Shown here: piece after piece, positions 42,690-53,215 of the stretch
Layout of the letters: each line of letters opens with the position of its first letter
Numbering within the stretch: the stretch's first letter is position 1
Source of the DNA: Aurelia coerulea
Taxonomy: Eukaryota > Cnidaria > Scyphozoa > Semaeostomeae > Ulmaridae
Assembly: GCA_039566865.1 (NCBI GenBank)
Contig: CM076952.1
Coordinates: forward strand, 16,202,501-16,266,500
Length of the DNA stretch: 64,000 nt
Direction of reading: 5' to 3'
Made by a program: the position numbers and the translations under genes
Notes under the pieces: generated by a model
Databases searched by the model: none
Seen by the model: the letters and a program-made list of their open reading frames with translations, nothing else
What the model was told of the DNA's origin: nothing

Positions 42690-43094
42690 GAGTTTGGTCA
42701 ATTTTTGGCACTGATTCCGAATATTGATGTTACACAGGAAATATCTAGGGACTCCAGCCTCGTTTTGGCGATTGAAGTTTTGCATGCGATTGCTGTAGCC
42801 ACAGTGGCTAAAGACTGAGCTCAGTATAGTGTAATCTATTCTATAAAGCAAGAGTCACACGGTGCGAATGAAGCAGAATATGTTAAAATATATCCAGAGA
42901 GCTACTTTTTAGCGATTTAGGCTCAGTTTCGACATAGAGCCTCGTTTTTCATGCCATCGCAAGGGCCGAAGTTTGGCTTTTAAACGTACTGGAGGGTACA
43001 CTGGCATACTACTTGAGATGAATTTTAGCTTGCCAAAATAATATTGGCGTTTGCTGCATTTAAAGAGCTGGTCATAATTCACAGAGAATATTAG

Positions 43095-43560
43095 ATGGGA
43101 AAATCTTTACGTCTCAAAAAGGCAATTTCTATACCTTCTGTGCGAGAAGGAAGAAGACGCCTTACTTTGTTTTACAAGATTCTTGATAATCTAGCTCCCA
43201 ATTATACTAAGAATCCAATCCCACCATTTCAACAGTCACATTACTCTCTTCGCAACCAGGATTTCATTGGGCGAATGAAGGCCAGAACAGAAAAATCTAA
43301 ATCTAGTTTCTATCTAGACTGGCTCCAATCTCTGTATGCTCCTTAGAACTGACCATTTCAACAGTCACATTACTCTCTTCGCAACCAGGATTTCATTGGG
43401 CGAATGAAGGCCAGAACAGAAAAATCTAAATCTAGTTTCTATCCTCATTGCTTATCTGGATAGAAACAACTTGATCCTGATGTTAGACTTGCACCGTCTG
43501 TTGTTGTTTTAAGAAGAAGTTTGATCAATAATCAGACCCCCTTTAGGATCTATATTTGGC
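43095..43560 (+). pseudogene. LINE fragment in the left palindrome arm
   Basis: The frame 'RRRLTLFYKILDNLAPNYTK', 'NPIPPFQQSHYSLRNQDFIG' and 'RMKARTEKSKSSFY' matches the C-terminal region of LINE proteins (compare 1088-2400). The following 'LDPDVRLAPSV' is in another frame. The 129-bp duplication repeats the segment from PFQQSHY to KSSFY. Dead. Confidence 0.8.
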
Positions 43561-43653
43561 ATTCATGACCCAACAGAGGGTTGGTCTTAGCAAATTAAAC
43601 TAGAGTTCGTACTATCTTGGGAGAAATTTAATAATATTTTCAAGGATATATAG

Positions 43654-44177
43654 AAATGTCTTTTCTTTTGTAATGTCATTGAATTTATGCTTTGGCACAG
43701 GCTGTGTTCCTGCATCAAGGGGGTCAAAAGGACAAACGAGGAAGCGTCATGGAGCCAGCAAGCATGGAGTTTTGTTACATTTTGGATTTTGTGACGGCTT
43801 TTTTGGGGTGGCACTTTATTGTAACTACTACAGAATTTCGCAACGGGCCAATCGTTGAGATAACGCTCGTGCAGAAGTTTACAATAATCAATTTCCAAAT
43901 CCCCAAATCACACTGAAAGCGTTTTCTCTTTGTCCATTCACGTTGAGTCTTTAGAAAATTTGATCAACGTTTTTTGATCGTTTTCAGTGTTTTCGAAAAC
44001 GAAAATTTTAAGAAACTCGCCTGTAGCTCTAAAAATTGAAAACGGAAAATTTGTAAAAAATCCTAGAATCTAATTCAGGTTTTCTGCTAAAGATTAAGTC
44101 ATAAATCTTCAAAATCGGTCGAGTGTACAATTTATGGTGGCCTGCCAAAAGTGCATAGTTTATTTTGGCGCACCCGG
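43654..44177. mobile_element. Right half of a mariner-like foldback at the palindrome centre
   Basis: It ends TTTATTTTGGCGCACCCGG followed by TA. It aligns with the right half of the large element at 61556-63889, for example AAGCGTCATG, AGCAAGCATGGA, 'TTTCGCAA', GTTTTCAGTGTT and the end. No matching left terminus is present. It occupies exactly the gap between the palindrome arms. It retains the empty site for the TTAA element inserted in the paralogue at 63014. Confidence 0.85.
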
Positions 44178-44184
44178 TATATCC

Positions 44185-44600
44185 TTGAAAATATTATTAC
44201 ATTTCTCCCAAGATAGTACGAACTCTTGTTTAATTTGCTAAGACCAACCCTCTGTTGGGTCATGAATGCCAAATATAGATCCTAAAGGAGGTCTGATTAT
44301 TGATCAAACTTCTTCTTAAAACAACAACAGACGGTGCAAGTCTAACATCAGGATCAAGTTGTTTCCATCCAGATCAGCAATGAGGAAGGAAACTAGATTT
44401 AGATTTTTCTTTTCTGGCCTTCATTCGCCCAATGACATCTTGGTTACGAAGAGAGTAATGTGACTGTTGAAATGGTGGGACTGGATAACTGGGAGCTAGA
44501 TTATCAAGAATCTTGTAAAACAAAGTGAGGCGTCTTCTTCCTTCTCACACAGAAGGTATAGAAATTGCCTTTTTGAGACGTAAAGATTTTCCCATCTAAT
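44185..44600 (-). pseudogene. LINE fragment in the right palindrome arm
   Basis: The mirror copy of 43095-43560, read on the minus strand, with its own small deletions (it lacks the 129-bp duplication and nine bases before the PVPPFQQ stretch). Confidence 0.75.
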
Positions 44601-44995
44601 ATTCTCTGTGAATTATGACCAGTTCTTTAAATGCAGCAAAGACAATATTATTTTGGCAAGCTAAACTTCATCTCAAGTAGTATGCCAGTGTACCCTCCAG
44701 TACGTTTAAAAGCCAAACTTCGGCCCTTGTCATGGCATGAAAAACGAGGCTCTATGTCGAAACTGAGCCTAAATCGCTAAAAAGTAGCTCTCTGGATATA
44801 TTTTAACATATTCTGCTTCATTTGCACCGTGTGACCCTTGCTTTATAGATCATTCTACACTGGGCTTTGTCTTTAGTCACTATGGCTACGACAATCGCAT
44901 GCAAGACCTCAATCTCTAAAACGAGGCTTAAGTCCCCGGATATTGCCCGCATAGTATTGATATTCGGAATCAGCGCCCCAAAATTGAAATAATCC

Positions 44996-45689
44996 AGGTA
45001 GTCTCATGAATTTCCCTTTTGGGGGACAATACTGGACATTAATGCAGTTAGTTATGCCTAAGAACAGGATAACCATGCCCAAAAAGCTCTTGATAGCTTG
45101 GCTTTCTGGTTAATTCTATTTGATGACCTGACCTGACCTGACCTGCCAGGGACCGAACAGCAAACGTCAGAATGCAAGTCCTCTGCAGAGATTGTCACAC
45201 TAAAAAAAGGTCGAGAAATAGAAGTTTTTTAGATTCCTCGCATATTCTTATTCTATGAAAAGATACTTAGATGAGGACAAAGTTTGTCAGCCAACATGAA
45301 GAAAATATAAAATAAAAGGGAATTAACATACATAGGCTTAAAAAGATACAAAAATCATCAATTTAAATTGATGCATCATTTTTACGTTGACCCTGGTTTA
45401 TTCCATTTCATAAACACTATATTTACACGGCACTAGTATAGTTTTGATCCGCTACTAGGTTGCTACGAAGGCACTTACACTGCTCTAGAACGAACTTTAA
45501 AAAAAACTAAATTCTAGCAATTTTATTTGTGCGAAGAATGCGGAACCACTCTACGCGGGCCAAAGATGTGTCTATTCTTTAAGAGTAATAATATGAGCTC
45601 ATTTTTACCAAATGCTATCAGCAAATCAAAGAACACAGGGAAATAAGGGACGAAAATGCATACATTTATCTAATAGCTACGACATATAT
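44996..45689. other. Mostly featureless; (GACCT)4 at about 45127-45146
   Basis: A short GACCT tandem run and, near 45610-45660, a stretch ('AATCAAAGAACACAGGGAAA') similar to the right end of the 9-bp-TSD MITE at 9805-10357. Otherwise nothing. Confidence 0.45.
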
Positions 45690-46260
45690 CCAAGCTGAAT
45701 TTTCACAAATTCAAACATAACTTCAGCGATACTTTAAATCCTTTGTGCCCTGTAAATGATGGTATTGAGGATACGGATCATTTTTTGCTGCTCTGCCATG
45801 CTTATGATGAAGATAGACGCAATCTTCTCAAGAGTGTGAATGCGATATTGCAACCCCATGGATTAACAAACCTTTCAAATAAAAATTTACTCCAAATCAT
45901 CCTGCATGGCCACGAAAAGTTATCTTTAGATTCAAATAAAAAAATTCTCGAGGCAACGTTAAAATTTATTCAGGCCTCAGAACGGTTTCAGTAAGTTCCT
46001 AAATTTGTTGTTAAAAACCTCCTCTCTCTTGTAATCTGTTTTTTCTCACAGTTGCTTTTTGTTGTTTTAATTTTTTTGACGGAATTATGTCATTGTTATT
46101 TGCCATTTGCTATTTTGTAATATGTAATTTGTAATATTTGAATGTAACATTAATTTGAATCTCTATGTTAAATGTTATGGTCGCAGGGTTGTTATGTATT
46201 TCCATGCTCCTTGTGGCATCGTCTTGTAACCTTTGTCTGTTGATTGTACATTTTATGGGA
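45690..46260 (+). pseudogene. LINE C-terminal tail with 3' untranslated region
   Basis: The frame reads 'HKFKHNFSDTLNPLCPVNDG', 'IEDTDHFLLLCHAYDEDRRN', 'LLQIILHGHEKLSLDSNKKI' and ends 'FIQASERFQ' at 45994. The C-P-V...E-x-x-x-H-F-L-L-x-C pattern is the C-terminal zinc knuckle of this LINE type. The 3' region ends in an A-rich stretch near 46260. The copy begins just after the palindrome and lacks the rest of ORF2. Confidence 0.85.
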
Positions 46261-46580
46261 ATATAAAAAAACATCTATGCATACGCTGCAAAAGACGGAC
46301 ACGGTTTACACCCTCCCGCCCTGCTATTTTTTTCTCGAAACCACCGACCCTCCACCGACCTTGTAAAATGCCAAAAAAGCAGTTACCTGAAGTGCTACAC
46401 CGCAAAACAAGCTACCAGTACTTAGATGAATGTTTCTTCGAGCTATTAGACTCCATCCTAAAAGTGATATTCTGCTGGTTTAGGGACGCAAAAGATCTCC
46501 TAATTTCGCCCGCTACTTCCAGATTTTGATCCTTGTATCCGTTCAATCGAAGGCGTGTTTGCTTGAGTTTGGCGGGAAGT

Positions 46581-49428
46581 TTAACCCTATTACTACCGGG
46601 GGGGGGGGGCGCAAAGTTTATTTGATGTAGTGTTGTCAGTTCAAAAGATAATGAGCTGAAACTTTGCAAGTTTTCCTAAAATTTCATGGAATAATTAAAA
46701 TTTGTATTTTTTTTTCAAAATGGTAGATACTGACCACGTGACCAACCTCTTTGCAACACGTGGTCAGCCAGACAATTAAAGAAGCGAGTCCAGTTTTTGC
46801 AAGGATGACTGTAGAACATTGAAAATACCACCATTCGATAGCTCTCGATGAGAGCTTTCAGATGATGTATAATTTTGTCAATTTTTGATGACATCAGCAA
46901 ATGTAACGTTCACATGACGTCTTCAAAGTTTATGACGTCATATAAATAATAACAAATGTATTAGATAACCTTAAATGGTCAAAATTGGTTCTATTCATTG
47001 TTATGAACAAATTGAAGGCATTTAGAGTATTTTTTTTCTATTCATAATAAATTAAAACTAAACTAAATACATTACTACTACCGATCTTGGTGTAAGAAGA
47101 CACAAGGTCATCTGGCCTACACCAAGAACGGTACTCATAATTTGCAAATAAAACTTCAAGATATAAATATATAACAAAAAGAAAAAAATTTAGCAATACG
47201 AGGGACAAAACAAAACAAGAAAACAACAGACAAATAAGGAGACTGGCAGTTCCACACCAAACCATGCTATGGGTCTAACCTTTTATATTGTAGACTTCCA
47301 TCATCCCTTGTACCATCACATAGCTACTGGACGGTACAATGACGAGGGTGGTTCGGTGCTGAACTGTCTGGAAGATAGGAGGGAGAGCTGCTAAATCATT
47401 GCGTTATTTCAAATTGATTTCATATTGATCCACGGATACTAACGTACCCCCCAAGGGAAAGGACGAAAAAACCTCACCCCCTCGCCCAGGCAGCACTCCA
47501 GCACCCACTGTCAATTCAACCTGTTCGTTTTTTCAATGTATTCAATTGTTGCTTCAATAATTATCCTGTTGTCAATAATGCTCATATTAGAACAGCCGTA
47601 AAGAAGCAAGCTGCACAAGGTTTTTGAATCCAGGTTCGCGATATCAATACCCGACACTTCTGTGACAGTGCCAAAGAGATCCACTCGCAGTTGATTAAAG
47701 CGGGGGCAGTGCAGGAGATAATGCTTGTTGTCTTCGTTAGCTGCATCACAATTACATATAGGCCTAAGACACTCAAAATTATGATGAAATTTGTGTGCAT
47801 TCTGATCGCTGAACTGTAGGCGAAGCTTAGTTATATTCTTGATACCCTTTAAGTCGAATACTCCATAAATAGTCTTTTTGACCGGTCTAATTAACGCAAT
47901 CAGTTTCCGTTTAAATGCAGCAAGGACTTTAGAAGCGCGGATTTCAGTTGGTAATTTGTTCCATTCGTGTAACGTGTTATAAAAATAGGAATTAGAAAAA
48001 CGATCTGTTCTGGCTCTATTTTGTGCATAGGCTTGAGGGTTTTGCAGATCATATGATATCTGCCGTTCAGAATGAATTAGAGAAAAAAGAAATGCTGGAT
48101 ACTGTGTCAGCTTTAGTTCGAAGAAATGACATAGTCTCCTGTACCATTGTCTCTCGTACAAGGATTAACACCCAAGTTCTTCATAAAGCTTTTGCCTACT
48201 TGTACCTCTCCATGCCCCAGTCACAGCCAAAGATGCTGCATACTGCGTTTGTTCAAGACGCTTTGTAATAACTGATGACAAGTCAGGATCATATATGTGG
48301 TAAACTATATCACCGTAATCTAGGTGGGGGCGCACATACAGTTTGTACATTTGATAAAGTACATCCCTTGATACGTATTGTGACAGGTGTCTTATCAACC
48401 CAATCCCCCGCCTGGCTTTCAGGATAGCTTCACTCACATGACTTTTAAAGCTAAGTTTGGTGTCAAGAATCATTCCAAGATGTTTATGCTCAGTTTTGCT
48501 TTTAATTTCGTCATATCCAAGTCTCAAGGGAGGGTGCACTGGTGGCAACCTTTTAACGGAAAAGAGTAACTCTTCAGTCTTGTCAGCATTGAAGTGCATT
48601 TTCCACTGCCACGCCCATAGGGAATTTTTTTCTAGATCTCTATCCATATTTTGGGAAGAAACAGTTTCGTTTTCAACCACTGTAAACAGAGAAGTATCAT
48701 CAGCGAATAATTTGACATCGCACTGCAAGTTACCTGTTAAATCATTAATATAGATAAGAAAAAATAATGGACCTAATATCGAGCCCTGGGGTACACCAGC
48801 AGAAATCTCCCGCCACTCAGAGGATTGCCCATTTAAAGTCACGCGCTGCTGTCGATGTGAGAGAAAGCTTCTGATTAGTTTCAGAAGATTTCCCGAAATA
48901 CCATTACTTTCTAGTTTATATATAGAGTAGGCCCGCATGCCACACTCTGTCAAAAGCCTTGGATAAATCCAGAAATACAGCCCTCGTTTCCCTACTTTTT
49001 AGTATTTTCATCAGTAACTGCGGATTTAAATGAAACAATAATGACAAACTGATACAAATAAATGATGAATATATGATATAAATAATGAGCTTCAATTGAC
49101 ATTACATTGCCAATTTTTATTCAGTGATGCTTTGGGATACATTCTAGTAGCAGCATGAAAGAAAGTATCAACTAAGAACTTAAATATTGCCAATATTGCA
49201 AATAGTAAGCAAATAGTGCAATTTTCTTCAATTATGACGTTATAATGACGTCATGGATGTAATGAAGAATTAAAAAAGTAGCATATTGTGTAGATTTTGT
49301 TCCTTTACTCCATTGTACTAAGTTTCATCTTCATATCTACAATATTGACGAAGTTACGGAGGGCGGCATTTTGTGCCCCCTCCCCCGGTACTACAATGGT
49401 CGAAAAAGCCCGGTATTGATAGGGTTAA
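46581..49428. mobile_element. TTAA-flanked G-run element split by a LINE
   Basis: The left end is TTAACCCTATTACTACC followed by a G run and CGCAAAG. The right end is TTTGTGCCCCCTCCCCCGGT ... GGTATTGATAGGGTTAA. TTAA lies at both borders (46581-46584 and 49425-49428). The LINE at 47041-49015 occupies the middle. TGACGTCA occurs at 46933-46940 and 49246-49253, one on each side of the LINE. Without the LINE the element would be about 870 bp, close to the 899-bp element at 36599. Confidence 0.8.
47041..49015 (-). pseudogene. 5'-truncated LINE, one nonsense codon and an upstream frameshift
   Basis: The upstream frame (48165-48953) has GVPQGSILGPLFF (residues 53-65), YINDL and FADD (83-86, the YADD-box variant), then thumb blocks 'KHLGMILDTKLSFKSHV' and 'MYKLYVRPHLDYGDIVYHIY'. 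A TAA at 48165-48167 interrupts; the same frame continues to 47511 with 'ERQWYRRLCHFFEL', 'LHEWNKLPTEIRA' and a C-terminal zinc knuckle (Cys136, Cys138, His147/151, Cys152 of that part). Motif A (VFLDLSKAFDRVWH) is found further upstream in another frame, so there is also a shift around the TATATATA at about 48918. There is no endonuclease domain: 5'-truncated. 47041-47510 is the 3' untranslated region. Inserted in a TTAA element. Confidence 0.92.
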
Positions 49429-50757
49429 ATCGAGGAAAACATTGTGTGGCTCTGCCGCACGTTATATTGTGTATTTATATATAGTCCCTGAAATGGCCGT
49501 ATAACGGATAAACCAAACCGTTTGGGGGTCGAAGGGCCAACGGTCATATTCAACCCCATTTTGTTTCGGTTATCCGGATACTTTTGTTATGGGAGTGTAG
49601 CTGAAGTACCATTTTCTGAAAACTGTATTTCACAAAACCTTGTATCTTTTTTCAAAAAGGCTTTATGCTATGAATGGTTTCAAATCCATTGAAAATTATA
49701 ATTTTTTACATTCTCTTGGTGTCAACTCTGAAGATGGTCAGTTCATATCACCTTGGTACTTTGAAAGGTATAAGACATATTGTAAAGATTGGTAACAGTT
49801 TAGTGAGAGTGGCATACACATTATGGCGTATAGAGACCTCATTTGTTCGTCTGCTGTCGGGAGTACTGAGTTCGGGAGGATCTCATTTCTGCCATGATTA
49901 GAACAAGTCGCTGGAGGGTACAAAAGACAACGAGAACATTTTGTGTGGTTATTATCTTTCAAATGACCTTTGCTTTTCAACGAGAGTGACACAAACATTT
50001 TAGCTAGAAGTTTATCTGTTCGTCTGCTTTCAAGAGTACTAAAGGCGTTACTGTAATTGTATTAGGATGTTAATAGAGCTATGGTGGTATTAAGGAGATT
50101 TCAGGAGATTTTGATATGCCCCACCCCAGATTACAGAAGTTAGAGACTAAGCTCTGTTCACTTTGTTGAGAACATTTGTGCCAGATTAAAAACTTGGCAC
50201 ACACAATAACTCCTAAAATGATTAATGTATCAAACGAATAATGTACTGTAACGTTAACTTTTCAGCGAATAGCAATGTAACAAACCAAGTTTAATGGTAC
50301 ATAACATTACAATGATGTTACAATGATTTGTCAAGCCATCCAAATTCTTGACTCATCATATGCTAGACTTATTATATGGCCGTAGTTTTCGATATTGGCC
50401 TTCAAAATGAGGAACTCCTGGCTGAAGGTTCGTTGATTCTTGGATCGAGGAGACATTCATCTAAACACTTGTAGCTTTTGTTCATTGCTAACATCACTGA
50501 AAACTTTAATTTTGAGGCGTTTTATCATCTGAGGCTTGAGCCGCCAACTTAGGCAACTTAGGCCATCCTGGACCATCCGAGGGAAAAATTATTAGGGGAA
50601 CAAACAATATCGTCCAAATTTTCATTGTGAAAGTGCACGAGTGGTAGTTTGAGCGTCCATTAGTCTAATCAGAAGCGATAACTACGAACTTATAGTGCGA
50701 AACTATATTCAGACTACACGTGCACAAAGGAAATTTTTGAGAAAATATTGCAAAAAA
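49429..50757. other. Mostly featureless
   Basis: Near 50650 'GCGTCCATTAGTCTAATCAG' and 'GCGATAACTACGAACTTATA' repeat the dispersed element noted near 18430 and 58800. A GCCGCCAACTTAGGCAACTT stretch near 50540 is not paired. No genes. Confidence 0.45.
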
Positions 50758-50772
50758 ATTGGTCGGTGGTAG

Positions 50773-51801
50773 ATGGTTTTCTTGGTCGGTGGTAAATGGT
50801 TTTCTTGGTCGGTGGTAAGTGGTAAGTGTAAGGTAAATGGGCAGATCTCTGAACTTGAGGACGTTACATGTGGCGTTCCACAAGGTTCATGCTTAGGGCC
50901 TCTCCTCTTTTTACTCTACATCAACGACCTACACCTATCACTAAATTACTCTGAGGTGAATATGTATGCAGATGACACTAGCATTTCGTTTTCATCGGAT
51001 TCTATCCCCACCATAAACGAAAGTGTCAATTCCGACCTTCTTTGTTTAAAAACCTGGTTGGAATCAAATAAGTTATCTCTCAATGTCGCCAAAACACAAA
51101 ATCTCCTCATAGGAGGTAGAAAGAAGTTGAAAGACATTGAAAACTCTGAAACACAAAAAGTGCAAATTGTTATTGGTGAAGAACCAGTTTCGGAGATTAA
51201 GCACACAAAATACCTGGAGATCGAAGTTGACCAATTTCTAAATTGGGATGATCATATTTCCGCTATAATTAAAAAGACATCAAAAGGAATCGGAATGTTA
51301 CGTTATGCGAAAACATATCTCCCTCTAACTACGATTCAGTCAATGTACAGAAGTCTTATCGAGCCATATTTCCGATCCTGTTGTTCCGTATGGGGAGTCT
51401 GTAGTACCACTGCCTTAAACAAACTACAGAAACTACAAAACCGTGCCGTGAGGATAGCTACAAACAGCCCTTACGATGCGTCCTCACAGCCACTTCTGAA
51501 GGAACTAGAATGGCAAACGGTCAGAGAACTTATTGACATGGAAACCGCAAGGATGGTGTACAGGTCAATTAATGAGGAAGCTCCCAATTACCTTGCAACT
51601 TTGTTCGAGAGGTTGTCGGATAATGGTATTAGAGTGCTTCGAAATACAAATACAGACCTGAAGCTGCCTTTCCTAAAAACGTCCAGTGGTCAACGGTGCT
51701 TTGCTTATAGAGGAGCACGATTATGGAATAACCTTAACGCTGATGTCAAGACAGCGTCGACCTTAAATCGATTCAAAGCTGCATATAAAACCAGCCAGTA
51801 A
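50773..51801 (+). CDS. Open but 5'-truncated LINE reverse transcriptase, fused in frame to array sequence
   Basis: The frame has 342 codons. Residues 1-18 (MVFLVGGKWFSWSVVSGK) come from the heptad array; from residue 19 it is LINE protein: GVPQGSCLGPLLF (34-46), YINDL (49-53), YADD (65-68), 'KTWLESNKLSLNVAKTQN', the thumb 'MYRSLIEPYFRSCCSVWG', 'KLQKLQNRAVRIATNSPY' and the C-terminal 'CFAYRGARLWNNL'. It ends at a natural stop. Motif A and everything upstream, including the endonuclease, are absent, so it cannot be an active polymerase even if translated. It is the same family as 4918-6283, with a similar 3' untranslated region and (ATGAA)n-type tail. Confidence 0.85.
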   Translation: MVFLVGGKWFSWSVVSGKCKVNGQISELEDVTCGVPQGSCLGPLLFLLYINDLHLSLNYSEVNMYADDTSISFSSDSIPTINESVNSDLLCLKTWLESNKLSLNVAKTQNLLIGGRKKLKDIENSETQKVQIVIGEEPVSEIKHTKYLEIEVDQFLNWDDHISAIIKKTSKGIGMLRYAKTYLPLTTIQSMYRSLIEPYFRSCCSVWGVCSTTALNKLQKLQNRAVRIATNSPYDASSQPLLKELEWQTVRELIDMETARMVYRSINEEAPNYLATLFERLSDNGIRVLRNTNTDLKLPFLKTSSGQRCFAYRGARLWNNLNADVKTASTLNRFKAAYKTSQ

Positions 51802-51990
51802 TCTTTTCGGTTGAACTCCTTATTTACATACCAGTTTTATTTTCATCTTTATCGTTACTTGTAAATTTTGATTAGATATCTTTATTTTGTTATTATTTTA
51901 CAGGGCAATTTGGAAATCAGTATTTAACTGTATATTTAACCCTGTTTAAAGAATTTAAAATGAAATGAAAAAAATGAAATGAAATGAAAA
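50826..51990 (+). mobile_element. 5'-truncated LINE insertion with (TGAAA)n tail
   Basis: The LINE begins at AAGGTAAATGGGCAGATC, within the CKVNG block between motifs A and B, and ends in ATGAAATGAAATG-type repeats at 51959-51990 after a 3' untranslated region with 'ACAGGGCAATTTGGAAATCA' (compare 'ACAGGGCAGTTTGTAAATCA' at 6197). Its position inside the heptad array gives clean borders. The open coding frame suggests it is a comparatively young copy. Confidence 0.9.
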
Positions 51991-52035
51991 GTGGTTTATT
52001 GGTCGGTGGTCGGTGGTTATTATGGTTGGTGGTAA

Positions 52036-52521
52036 AGCCTGGTTCTCATATAATCTCAACCCGACGGCGACCCATCGGCGACCCATCGGCGTCACTACTG
52101 CATAGCAAAAGTTGAATTGCCGGCAACTCGTCGGCGACCCATCGGCGACCTATCAGCGACATGTTGCCGGCAGGGTGCCGTCAACCATATCTCATTGTGC
52201 ATTCCCTGCTGATCCTCGTATTTGATTGGCTTGCTATGGTCACCTGATCGCAAGGACTGCAAATGATTCGCTGACGCATCGCCGGCAGTGCGCCGCCCCA
52301 TGTTCTCATATAATTTTCATTGGCGCCGTTGCCGCAACAGAGTGAAAAAGTTGAACTCAGCTCAACTTTTTCGAATGAATGCGGCAGGACGCCGGCAGTC
52401 GGCGCCCCATCGGCGCTGACTGTTCTCATTAAAATTAGACTACCGGAGCAAGGTCGCCGGTGGGTCGCCGATGGGTCGCCGGGAGGTCGCCGATGGTTTG
52501 AAGCTCTATGAGAACCAGGCT
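52036..52521. mobile_element. Harbinger-like MITE, TAA-flanked, 486 bp
   Basis: The ends are AGCCTGGTTCTCATATAA and CTATGAGAACCAGGCT, with TAA on both sides (52033-52035 and 52522-52524). Removing it restores a GGTGGTAAGTGGCTTG heptad sequence. A 3-bp TWA duplication is usual for PIF/Harbinger. The inside is GC-rich, with repeated TCGGCGACCCA and GCCGGCA and two inverted TTCTCAT(ATAA) blocks, so it is a compound hairpin. Frames across it are incidental. Confidence 0.88.
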
Positions 52522-52671
52522 TAAGTGGCTTGTTGGTCGGTGGTCGGTGGTTGTTATGGTCGGTGGTCGGTGGTCGGTGGCTGTCATGGCCGGTGGTAAG
52601 TGCGGTAAGTGGACGGTGGTGAGTGTGGTTGGTGGTATGTGTGGTAGGTGGTATGTGGTTGTACACCACGC

Positions 52672-53215
52672 TCATCTGATGTTGTATGGAAGCCCTTCCC
52701 TTCCAGTGATAGATAATAGAATGATAATAGAAGCAACCATCCAGTATATTGAGAAATCCGAGCATTTTATATAGTAGAGGCTCTTTGCGGAATGGTTGAT
52801 CGATCGTCTGTCCGACTTGGAGGAGTGAGATTCCATAATTACGAAATGTATGGATTGGGTAGTTGGTCCTGCTGGACAACCATGTCCATTCAACCAGACG
52901 TTGCTATTTGGCAACTGTAGGATATATAGGACCTTCTCGTTAGTTCAAGGGATCCATGTCGGACAGGCTTCCGGTCAGCCGTTCTCTCAAGCAGCCTCAG
53001 TTCTGCTCAGCGATCAGGCTTTTCGTGTTTTTTGTTCCGTTCAATGGTAATTTTTCTTTTGCGTTTAATTCCTTAGTTAATTTTAAGTGTCACTCATTGT
53101 GGGAACTCGCTGACTACGTGTCCTTTCCTGCAATGAGTGGCACAGTAGTTGTATTGTTGCAAGTTTTCTGTTTTAATTGATATAAAAAAAGGTATTATTA
53201 TTATTAATATTATTA
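52672..53215 (+). pseudogene. LINE C-terminal tail and 3' untranslated region
   Basis: The frame reads 'LMLYGSPSLPVIDNRMIIEA' and 'TIQYIEKSEHFI' then stop at 52774, matching the end of the copy at 47511 ('LLLYGCSNMSIIDNRIIIEA'). About 430 bp of 3' region follow, ending in (ATT)n at 53193-53215. The upstream part was separated or replaced by the heptad array element. Confidence 0.82.

Larger units (their letters stand above)
42690..44995. repeat. Imperfect palindrome, arms about 0.8-0.95 kb
   Basis: The left arm (about 42690-43653) returns in reverse complement as the right arm (about 44178-44995). Matching landmarks are 'AGTCACACGGTGCGAATGAA', 'GTACTGGAGGGTACACTGGC', the LINE fragment, and 'CTTGGGAGAAAT.TAATAATA' directly at the inner border. 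Removing the transposon fragment between them would place TTTTCAAGGATA against TATCCTTGAAAA. Divergence is a few percent, and the left arm alone carries a 129-bp tandem duplication (43223-43351 repeated from 43352). Confidence 0.92.
50758..52668 (+). repeat. Heptad array element, copy C, carrying two insertions
   Basis: Array pieces lie at 50758-50825, 51991-52035 and 52522-52668, all made of GGTCGGT, GGTGGTC and GGTAAGT heptads and ending GGTTGTACACCACG, as in copy B. A LINE separates the first two pieces and a TAA-flanked MITE the last two. AAGTG borders both sides of the LINE, consistent with its target duplication. The order of events is array first, then the LINE and the MITE. It is itself inserted upstream of a LINE tail (52672). 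Confidence 0.88.
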
